Part shown: positions 56,022 to 64,000 of the stretch, one piece after another | Layout: the number at the start of each line of letters is the position of its first letter | Position numbering within the stretch: the first letter of the stretch is position 1 | NCBI GenBank assembly: GCA_946902985.2 | Contig: OX336389.2 | Coordinates: 129,429,572-129,493,571, forward strand | Direction: 5' to 3' | Source of the DNA: Meconema thalassinum | Lineage: Eukaryota > Arthropoda > Insecta > Orthoptera > Tettigoniidae | Length of the DNA stretch: 64,000 nt | Translations under genes and position numbers: made by a program | The notes under the pieces: generated by a model | Told to the model about the DNA's origin: nothing | Seen by the model: the letters and a program-made list of their open reading frames with translations, nothing else | Database searches by the model: none

Positions 56022-57047
56022 TTATGCAAGAAATGCCCTAACTGAAGCAGATACTGCTTTTCTGCATATAGCACAAGTGTTGAGTTCTAATGCACACTTG
56101 ACACAGGCTATCATGTGTCCACAAGGCAAAAATACAACACCTAGTTCATCTTGATAACAAATTTTACATAATTGTTGGTCACACTTGTGTATCTGTTCGT
56201 GAGACAAGTCTTTTCTTTCAGCCTCGTGTATTTGCTCCGCGTGTTCTAACTCTTAAGGCACTTTTAAGTCTTGTGCTGCAATCATGTTTTCTTTACGAAT
56301 AGTGTTCACAAATTCCTGACCTTTAAGCAACACCATGTATTTGCAGTTAGGTAACCAACGAGCGTGTTGCACAAAAGGGTCATCAGTCATTTGCCAATCC
56401 TTTAAAGCAAATCCACAATAAAAACATATTGTTTTATCCCCTTTACCAGTATAAAAAAATCCAGCTTCACTTAGCTGTTCGGTAAGGCGTTTTAATATTA
56501 ATGGCCAAACATTTTTATAAGATTCTAAACGTTTTTCAACAGAGCTGTACTCTGGGTGTGCTAGTGCTTTAGTCTTGCAAACTCCCAATTTTTCAAAAGT
56601 ACACGCCAATTCAACACTGTCTATGGCATATGGACCACATATATCGACACTACGGTTGTTGACTGGTAATACATCATTATTATTATTATTTATTTGTGAT
56701 TCAGCAACCTAAGTAGCGGCCAATGGTCTTGTGGTTCGGTAAAATGAATACACAGGTAGGTTACCCACTTGTCTTCCAAGCATGTAAGGACAACAAGGAG
56801 ACCATCGCAAATGGTCTCTAAAGGGATCATCCCCTTATTCCCTGTGTGAAAGTTCAATACGACAAAGCACACAGCGCACCACATCTTCTCGGTTCAAGTA
56901 AAAAAAAACGGCTTTTGCAAGTTCATGTGACGACAAAAAGCCTACAGGCCAGGATTCAAATGTTAACCAACGGTCATGTTCTGATTTTAAATTTAATCCA
57001 CGTGGTAAACCAACTTGCTCACTTGTTGTATTTGGTACTAACGCCAT
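56022..57047 (-). pseudogene. IAP gene, right copy: two BIR domains and a RING finger, three in-frame stops
   Basis: Mirror of 48,629-49,654 with the same three stops at the matching codons (minus strand near 56,837, 56,711 and 56,255). It differs by very few residues (Val for Ile near the start, Phe for Leu in BIR 2). All zinc-ligand residues are kept. The shared stops show that they arose before the arms were duplicated, or that one arm has overwritten the other by gene conversion. The insertion begins 44 bp upstream of its start codon and probably separates it from any promoter. Confidence 0.88.
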
Positions 57048-57092
57048 GTGTTATAATAAAACTTTTTCTTATTGTAAGTTATTAACGTTGCC

Positions 57093-58886
57093 ATGAGTGG
57101 ATCAAACATTCCTGCAAACTCATGTTTTGTTGAAGATGACACTGAATCTTTTGCCAAGAGGACGGACAAGATAGTGGATACACAATCAGCTAATGGTACT
57201 GTGAAATCGCTCCTGCCTACAGTGACACAAATACTTGGTGATGAAGTGGATGTGATAACTGGGTCTGTTGGTAACGAATCAGTTGTGCCAACAGAACAAC
57301 CAGTGGATGGCGAAACTTGTGACGTGTATGTAGTTACTGGGTCTGTTGCTAAGGAATCAGTTGTGCCAACAGAACAAAAATCAGCAGATAGTGAAACATG
57401 CGACACGTATTTGGAAACTGAGCCTCTTGCTAAGAAATCAATTGTGCCAACAGATAGTGAAACATGCGACATGTGTGTGGAAACTGAGTTTTTTGCTAAG
57501 GAACCAGCATTGCCAACAGACACACATATAACTGATTGTAAGGCACCTGAAGTGAATCGGGTAACAGGGTCTTCTGCAGAGGAATCAGTACCGCCAATAG
57601 AAACACAAAAATCTGCTAATGAGTCATGTGAAGGGGATAAAGTAACTAGGTCTTTTGCTAAGGAATCAGTTGTGGCAACTGAAGAACAAACAGCGGATAG
57701 TGAAACATGTGAAGTGCATATGGAAGCTGAGTCTTTTGCTAAGGAGCCACTATTACCAACAGACACACGTATAACTGTTGGTGAGACACCTCCAAGTTCT
57801 TCTGCAGAGGAATCACTACTGCCAACCGACACACTAGCAACTGATGGTGAGGCACGTCAAGTGAATCAGGTAACAGGTTCTTCAGCAGAGGAATCGGTGC
57901 TGCCAACAGACACACACATAACTGATGGTGAGGCAGTGAATCAGGTGACAGGTTCTTCTGCAGAGGAATCGGTGCTGCCATTGGAAACACTAGCAACTGA
58001 TGGTGAGGCACCTCAAGTGAATCAGGTAACAGGATCTTCTGCAGAGAAATCAATACTGCCAACAGACACACTAGCAACTGATGGCGAGGCACCTCAAGTG
58101 AATCAGGTAACAGGATCTTCTGCAGAGAAATCAATACTGCCAACAGACACACATATAACTGATGGTGAGGCAGTGAATCGGGTAACTGGTTCTTCTGCAG
58201 AGGAATCAGTACTGCCAACAGACACACTAGCAACTGATGGCGAGGCACCTCAAGTGAATCAGGTAACAGGATCTTTTGCAGAGAAATCAATACTGCCAAC
58301 AGACACACTAGCAACTGATGGCGAGGCACCTCAAGTGAATCAGGTAACAGGATCTTCTGCAGAGAAATCAATACTGCCAACAGACACACATATAACTGAC
58401 GGTGAGGCAGTGAATCAGGTGACAGGCTCTTCTCCAGAGGAATCGGTAACACACATTACTAGTGAATCTTTAGCAAATGTCGAAAAGTCACGTGAAAAGA
58501 GGAGAACATTGAGACACCAATCAAGTTCATTATTTGGGACGGTAGAACTGAAAGATAGACTGAGATCCCGAACAAGCAGCTCCGTTGAGAGCGAACCAAT
58601 TCGCCGAAGCTCCAAGCGTAAATCTAGCTCGATTCAGAGCGAGCCTTGCAACCTTGCAGATGTTTCCCTGAACACGTCATTGCAGAGGAAGCGTGTTAAA
58701 AGATGGAGTGTTAGGGACCTTTCAGACGTTCCAGAAGTCAGTGAGAGCGCCGTTCCTTCTTCTACCCTGAGAGATGATGACCGTTCCCTCAGCAGCAAAT
58801 CCACTGTCAAATTGAGTCCACAGTCCAGCACCTCTACTCTTCTTGATGGTACGACGAGTGGTGACAGGAAACTTCGCAGCAGACTG
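57093..58886 (+). CDS. Repeat-rich exon encoding an acidic tandem-repeat protein
   Basis: The ATG at 57,093 lies two bases inside the insertion. 598 codons run to 58,886, where CTG is followed by GTGAGTAAG, a consensus splice donor in phase 0. Without splicing the frame runs to 58,955. Residues about 45-450 are tandem repeats of about 25-27 residues (GSSAEESVLPTDTLATDGEAPQVNQVT), degenerate at the N-side and near-identical at 57,830-58,440. The C-terminal part is basic and Ser-rich (EKRRTLRHQSSS, RRSSKRKSSS, QRKRVKRWS), suggesting nuclear localisation. I do not recognise the family. It may be a host exon carried by the LINE or, less likely, a LINE ORF1. Confidence 0.65.
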
Positions 58887-59689
58887 GTGAGTAAGCTCTT
58901 AATTTCAATAATTTGGGAATTGAAATACAGGGTCAGCAATTTCAAAAAATCATAGCTCACAAACTATTTGAGATATTAAAATGAGTATATTTCTGGTTAA
59001 ATTTACCAACTCTAGTTTTTTTCATACGTTATAATGTTCCTGTGTGCGCTCCCTTGGTTCGTCACTTGTTGTAGGGCGGCGGGGGACTTCTTCACGTCGA
59101 CACTGCCAATTCCCTGCTATTAGCGTGAGGGGGATCCCTGACAATTTTAATGGGTTAAGGGGTCTCCGCCCAATCAATACAAGTTTATCATTGGCATCTA
59201 TTAATTTATTGCCATTAAGGACATGTTTCGGGCCTCATGGGCCCTTCTTCAGCCGCAAAAATTAATAACATATTCACATCCATCATAATACACAAAACAC
59301 CTACACTTTAAGAAAAACATTAAAATAGACACTCAATTATATATAAAATATTAACTTATCATGCTGCAAAAATTAAAAGTAACATTCAAAATTAATTACA
59401 AAATACCATCCCATCCACATATAAAGGATTAAACAAGCACAGCTAAAAGAGATAGGTCTGGTCTTGGTGGCTTTATCCATATTGTGATCTGGCAGGTGCC
59501 CTATTCAACAGGCCGTTGAAAAATTTGGTTAAAATGTTTAAAAGTATATATTGGAGGTGATTATAATGCGGCCAGAGGGCTATGCTGGCTCTCCATTTGT
59601 GTCATGAGTTCCTGTTTTAAAGCCAATCTTCGTGACCTTGGCCCGGGAAATTGTCTTGAACCAAAGTTGGGCCGTTGCTATTTTTTCAT
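58887..59689. other. Intron-like sequence inside the insertion
   Basis: Begins with the splice donor GTGAGTAAG. Non-coding. The segment near 59,220-59,265 (CATGTTTCGGGCCTCATGGG, then CCTTCTTCAGCC) resembles a motif common at the ends of Penelope-like and similar retroelements. Confidence 0.45.
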
Positions 59690-60018
59690 TGTACACGTCA
59701 GCACGCCGGCCTCTCACCGCTGGGTCCGTGGTTCACATCCCGGTCACTCCATGTGAGATGTGTGCTGGACAAAACGGAGGCAGACAGGTTTTTCTCCGGG
59801 TACTCCGGTTTTCTCTGTCAAAATTTCATTCCAGCAACACTCTCCACTATCATTTCATTTCATCTGTCATTCATTTAATCATTGCCCCAGAGGAGTGCGT
59901 CAGGCCTCGGCAGCCGGCACAGTTCATATCCTCGCCGCTAGATGGGGGCTTCATTCATTCCATTCCTGACCCGGTCGGAGACTGGAAGCAGGCTGTGGAT
60001 TTTCATTTTCATCTATAA
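59690..60018 (+). repeat. tRNA-derived SINE, type E, plus strand
   Basis: Head GCACGCCGGCCTCTCACC with B-box GTGGTTCACATCCCGG. Body with CATGTGAGATGTGTGCTGG and CTCCGGGTACTCCGG. Homologous to 33,725-34,065, including CCCGGTCGGAGACTGGAAGC near the end. Confidence 0.87.
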
Positions 60019-60625
60019 ACCTATCTTCTTCTCCTATACGAAGGATAACCATTGGCATTATCTATTCTCTCTTCCTGTAAGTATTTTCTATCTAAATTGC
60101 ATTTTGTAAATATTGTCAATTCAAATAACAGTACAGTAAGTATGTAGTTAGTTGTAAGTAGGTAGTTAGTTTGTCTATTAGATATATGTCATTGTTCTAT
60201 TAGACTGTGGTGTGTGAGTGTGTCTGGTAGCAGTTGCATTGTTTATTATTTATAGTTCATTGTTTCAGTAGACTGTGATGTGTGATTGCATGTGAGTGTG
60301 TCTGGTGACAGACTGTTTTAGTGGTAGTATTTGTTGTTGGTGGAACTTGAGTATTTTTTCGTTAGTAGAATTTTGGTATTTAATTGTTAGTACAGTAGAA
60401 GGTTAGTATTTTTGTTAGTGGAATTGCTCTTTACTTATTCTGAAAGGGAGTAGCAGCCTTTCAGAATAAATCAATTCTTTACTAGTCTTATAGACGGTTA
60501 AGATATTGATAATATAAGCCAAATAATGGCTACACTGCGTCCTGCTGCACGGCTGAAAGCAAGGGGAAACTACAGCCGTTTGCTATTCCCGAGGATATGC
60601 ACCTCTCAATGCATAAATACATGTG
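60019..60625. other. Intron-like sequence and LINE 5' untranslated region
   Basis: Up to about 60,480 it is T-rich with GTTAGT/TAGTAG repeats and no coding content. From about 60,500 (GCAAGGGGAAACTACAGCCG) it reads like the leader found upstream of this LINE's protein in related copies, from memory of the family. Confidence 0.5.
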
Positions 60626-63598
60626 ATGATGGCCTCCTCCCTTGTAAAATTTCAATCCGGAGGTAAACTAGTCCCCCGTTCGGATCTCCGGGTGGGGACT
60701 ACTCGAGAGGGGGTTAACATCACAGAAGTGACAAAGAGGAACTCTGACATTCTACGGATCGGAGCGTGGAATGTTAGAAGTCTGCTAGGAAATGGAAGGT
60801 TAGAAAACTTAGAAAGGGAAATGGATAGGTTGAGGTTGGATTTGGTTGGGATTAGTGAAATGCGCTGGCAGGAAGAACAGGACTATTGGTCAGGAGACTA
60901 TAGGGTCATTAGCACTAAATCAAACAATGGCCAAGCAGGGGTTGGCCTCATATTGAGTAGGAAACTTGGACAGCGGGTGGAATATTATGAGCAATATAGT
61001 GAACGGATTATTGTAGCAAAAATAAGTACTAAACCTACCTGCACCACAGTGGTACAAGTCTATATGCCTACCAGTCAAGCTGATGATGAGGATGTTGAAA
61101 AGGTCTACGATGAAATAGACGAAATTCTGAGGTATATCAAGGGTGATGAAAATGTTATAGTAATGGGAGATTGGAATGCTGTGGTAGGAAAAGGGAGAGA
61201 AGGGAAGATAGTAGGAGATTTCGGATTAGGTGAAAGGAATGATCGAGGAAGCAGGCTGGTAGAATTCTGCACCGAGCATGAGTTGGTCATAGCTAACACC
61301 TTATTCAATAACCACAATAGAAGAATATACACATGGATGAGACCAGGAGATACAGGGCGTTACCAAATCGACTTCATTATGGTCAAGCAGAGGTTTCGAA
61401 ACCAGATTTTGGATTGTAAAACATATCCTGGTGCTGACATAAACTCTGACCACAATCTGGTAGTAATGCAATGCAGATTAAAGTTGAAGAAACTGAAGAA
61501 AAGTCAAAAGCCAAAAAGGTGGGCAATAGACAGACTGAAAGAGAAGGATGTAAACGAAAGATTCAAGAAGAGTATTAAGGAAGGACTAATGAAAAACCCT
61601 AAACAAACTTCAATTGCAGACGAATGGGCACTTTTGAGGAATGAAATAACAAAATCCGCAGAAGAAAACATTGGTAGGAAAGAGAGAATAGGTAGAAAAC
61701 CGTGGATCACTCAGGATATACTCGAATTGATGGATGAAAGGCGGAAGCACAAGAATGTAAGAGATGAAAAGGGGAAAGCAGAATACAGACGTCTGAGAAA
61801 TGAGGTTAACAAGAAGTGCAAGGAAGCGAAAGAAGAATGGTTGAAAGAGAAATGTGCTGGTATAGAAAATTGTCTAAAATTAGGAAAAGTAGACACAGCT
61901 TATCGAAGGATTAAGAATACTTTTGGGGAAAAGAAGACTAAGTGCTGTAATATTAAGGACATAAATGGAAAGCCTCTAACAGATAGGGAAGAAAAGGTTG
62001 AGAGATGGAAAGCTTACATAGAGAGTTTGTATAAGGGAAAGGAGATTGAGAATCATGTAATGGAAAGGGAGGAGGAAATTGATGAGGATGCGAAAGGAGA
62101 TTTAATATTGAGATCAGAATTTGATAGAGCTTTGGAAGACTTAAGCAGGAACAAAGCACCAGGCATAGATGATATACCGATTGAGTTGCTACGCTGCATA
62201 GGAGAGGAAGGTCTGATCAGGTTATTTCACTTGGTGTGTAGGATTTATGAGACAGGTGAGGTACCCCCTGATTTCAAGAAGAATGTAATCATCCCTATAC
62301 CAAAGAAAGTGGGAGCTGACAGATGTGAAGATTACCGTACAATCAGCTTGATTACTCATGCTTCAAAGATCCTGTCTAGAATAATTTACAAGAGGATTGA
62401 GAGCCAGATAGAAACGGAGTTGGGTGAAGACCAGTTTGGTTTCAGGAGAAATGTAGGAACAAGGGAAGCTGTACTAAGTCTTAGGCTGATTTTGGAAGGT
62501 AGAATAAGGAAAGATAAGAGAACGTTCATGGCTTTTGTAGACTTAGAAAAGGCTTTTGATAACGTTGATTGGACTAAATTGTTTGACATTTTGAAATCGA
62601 TTGGAATAAAGTACAGGGATAGGAGGGTGATATACAATCTATACAGAAACCAGACAGCAGTCATTCGAGTTGAAGGACATGAGAGAGAAGCTGGTATTCA
62701 GAAAGGTGTAAGGCAAGGCTGCAACTTATCACCCATACTTTTCAATCTTTACATTGAACAAGCAATGAAGGAAATTAGAGAAAAATTTAAAGTGGGAGTG
62801 AAGATTCAAGGAGAAATAATTTCAACTCTGAGATTTGCTGATGACATCGTCATCTTGGCCAACAAGCCTGAGGATTTGAATGAGTTTTTGAATGGTATGG
62901 ACTCCGTCTTACGGAAAGAATTCATGATGAAAATTAATAAATGTAAAACAAAAATACTGGAATGCAGCCGAAATAAATCAGAAACCTCTATGGAGATCAA
63001 ATTAGCAGGTGAAAAGCTGAAGGAAGTAGGAGATTTCTGTTACTTAGGAAGCAGAATAACCAGTGATGGACGAAGCAAAGAGGATATAAAAAGTAGGTTG
63101 GCTCAGGCAAGAAAAGCATTTCTACAAAAAAGGAATCTGCTGACATCGAATATAGATTTAGGTATTAGGAAGTCATTTTTGAAAGCCTTTGTCTGGAGCG
63201 TGGCGCTCTATGGAAGTGAAACTTGGACTATTGGTGCAGCAGAAAAGAGGAGAATTGAAGCATTTGAAATGTGGTGTTACAGGAGAATGATGAAGATCAG
63301 ATGGGTAGATAGGGTTACAAACAAAGAGGTATTAAGACGAGTGGGAGAGGAGAGATGTTTCTGGCGACTGCTAATGAAGAGAAGAGATAGGTTGGTAGGA
63401 CACATACTAAGACACCCAGGAATAGTAAGCTTAGTTATGGAAGGAAGGGTCGAGGACAAGAACTGTAGGGGTAGACCAAGGTTAGAATATGTTAAACAGA
63501 TTGCCTCAGATGTAGGGTGTGGTAGCTATGTAGAGATGAAACGATTAGCTCAGGACAGGGAGGCATGGAGAGCTGCATCAAACCAGTCAAAAGACTGA
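60626..63598 (+). CDS. Intact LINE protein: endonuclease and reverse transcriptase
   Basis: 990 residues from ATG at 60,626 (a second ATG follows at 60,629) to TGA at 63,598. The N-terminal APE-type endonuclease (residues about 44-285) has IGAWNVRSLLG, ISEMRW, VMGDWNAVVG, YQIDFIMV and SDHNLVV. The reverse transcriptase (about 500-790) has KAPGIDDIPIELL, the DLEKAFD motif, GVRQGCNLSPILFN and the active-site LRFADDIVIL. A C-terminal region (YGSETWTI, RRMMKIRWVDRV, WRLLMKRRDRLVGHILRH) is common in insect LINEs of the RTE-like kind, often mislabelled craniofacial development protein 2-like. No stop or frameshift was seen, and it is followed by a CAA tail. It could still be active. Confidence 0.92.
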   Translation: MMASSLVKFQSGGKLVPRSDLRVGTTREGVNITEVTKRNSDILRIGAWNVRSLLGNGRLENLEREMDRLRLDLVGISEMRWQEEQDYWSGDYRVISTKSNNGQAGVGLILSRKLGQRVEYYEQYSERIIVAKISTKPTCTTVVQVYMPTSQADDEDVEKVYDEIDEILRYIKGDENVIVMGDWNAVVGKGREGKIVGDFGLGERNDRGSRLVEFCTEHELVIANTLFNNHNRRIYTWMRPGDTGRYQIDFIMVKQRFRNQILDCKTYPGADINSDHNLVVMQCRLKLKKLKKSQKPKRWAIDRLKEKDVNERFKKSIKEGLMKNPKQTSIADEWALLRNEITKSAEENIGRKERIGRKPWITQDILELMDERRKHKNVRDEKGKAEYRRLRNEVNKKCKEAKEEWLKEKCAGIENCLKLGKVDTAYRRIKNTFGEKKTKCCNIKDINGKPLTDREEKVERWKAYIESLYKGKEIENHVMEREEEIDEDAKGDLILRSEFDRALEDLSRNKAPGIDDIPIELLRCIGEEGLIRLFHLVCRIYETGEVPPDFKKNVIIPIPKKVGADRCEDYRTISLITHASKILSRIIYKRIESQIETELGEDQFGFRRNVGTREAVLSLRLILEGRIRKDKRTFMAFVDLEKAFDNVDWTKLFDILKSIGIKYRDRRVIYNLYRNQTAVIRVEGHEREAGIQKGVRQGCNLSPILFNLYIEQAMKEIREKFKVGVKIQGEIISTLRFADDIVILANKPEDLNEFLNGMDSVLRKEFMMKINKCKTKILECSRNKSETSMEIKLAGEKLKEVGDFCYLGSRITSDGRSKEDIKSRLAQARKAFLQKRNLLTSNIDLGIRKSFLKAFVWSVALYGSETWTIGAAEKRRIEAFEMWCYRRMMKIRWVDRVTNKEVLRRVGEERCFWRLLMKRRDRLVGHILRHPGIVSLVMEGRVEDKNCRGRPRLEYVKQIASDVGCGSYVEMKRLAQDREAWRAASNQSKD

Positions 63599-64000
63599 AG
63601 ACTCAAACAACAACAACGTTGCACAGAGTACTTTAAAGCACAATGTATGCTTGTTCACTGTATGTTCATTACTTTAATGGCGCATGACGACACCTAAAAG
63701 CAAACAAAATAACCCATCACTCAATCAATCAATCAATACTTGTAAATAAAACTTTAACGTTAATTGGCATTAATATATCAAAACACCATTAAAATAAACT
63801 GTATGTTGGCGCTAACAGTAACCCATGCACTTATTTTCTTTTTATAAAGCTTTAGTCATTTACACCCCCCTTTAACCAATATATAAACAAAAATGAATGG
63901 CATGTCAGTTTGTTCACATTATCATGTTCAAACCTGTGGATATTCGTTGAGTTCATAGGGTACAAAGTTCCTCATTTTTCTACTAGAAAGCGCTATAGAG

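Larger units (their letters stand above)
57091..63614 (+). mobile_element. 6.5 kb LINE-mediated insertion carrying an extra exon
   Basis: Compared with the left arm, 6,524 bp are inserted exactly between two copies of AACGTTG (57,084-57,090 and 63,615-63,621). The left arm has the site once. The 3' end is a LINE with a (CAA)n tail, so target-primed reverse transcription is the natural mechanism. The 5' part is not ordinary LINE sequence. It is a 598-codon exon, a splice donor, intron-like sequence and a type E SINE. The LINE's own 5' region seems to begin near 60,500. Confidence 0.88.
52640..64000 (-). repeat. Right arm of the palindrome, enlarged by two insertions
   Basis: Reverse-complement counterpart of 48,207-52,621. 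Extra sequence relative to the left arm is a type D SINE (about 54,005-54,404) and a 6.5 kb insertion (57,091-63,614). The match resumes at 63,615 and continues to the window end, so the arm probably extends further. Confidence 0.95.

Noticed and set aside
781..60018. Genuine tRNA genes at B-box-like sequences
   Set aside because: Each lies at the head of a repeated element with a shared non-tRNA body and tail. None forms a clean four-arm tRNA by eye.

Overview
The window looks like repeat-dense nuclear DNA of an insect. It holds many tRNA-derived SINEs, APE-type LINEs, Ty3/gypsy-like LTR elements, Harbinger, mariner and Tigger remnants, (AAT)n and (TTTA)n microsatellites, and short TTAGG runs. 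Several SINE and LINE sequences remind me of orthopteroid (polyneopteran) genomes, but that placement is a memory-based inference. I see no bacterial genes, no tRNA or rRNA gene and no complete ordinary host gene.

Layout. 1-10.4 kb: SINEs, a LINE 3' remnant split by a Harbinger-type element, a long TTTA tract and a GCGGAT repeat cluster. 10,431-25,867: one LTR retrotransposon with unusually long LTRs (about 4.5 kb each). Its 3.1 kb interior carries only a decayed gag. Its 3' LTR is split by a 3.3 kb element that itself has LTR-like ends. Both insertions have 4-bp target duplications. 26-36 kb: a graveyard of at least eight SINE types, a LINE tail, a Tigger-like transposase remnant and a fold-back mariner derivative. 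36,490-43,555: a full-length Ty3/gypsy element (725/724-bp LTRs, GTAT target duplication) with broken gag and pol. 43.6-48 kb: non-coding, with a degenerate tandem array of about 430-bp units.

The most unusual region is 48.2-64 kb, a long inverted repeat around an 18-bp spacer at 52,622-52,639. Each arm carries a BIR-BIR-RING inhibitor-of-apoptosis (IAP) gene, a 93-residue protein of unknown function, and two FLYWCH-type zinc-finger genes, with minisatellites and TTAGG-like runs near the centre. Both IAP copies share the same three in-frame stops, so the gene was already altered before the arms were duplicated. The right arm later gained a SINE inside its main FLYWCH gene. It also gained a 6.5 kb insertion flanked by a perfect 7-bp duplication (AACGTTG). 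That insertion ends in an intact 990-residue LINE protein. It begins with a 598-codon repeat-rich exon followed by a consensus splice donor, which suggests the LINE carried a piece of an unrelated gene with it.

Most coding features are pseudogenes or transposon genes. The reading frames that look intact are the LINE protein, the repeat-rich exon, the 93-residue protein (both arms) and the left-arm FLYWCH genes.
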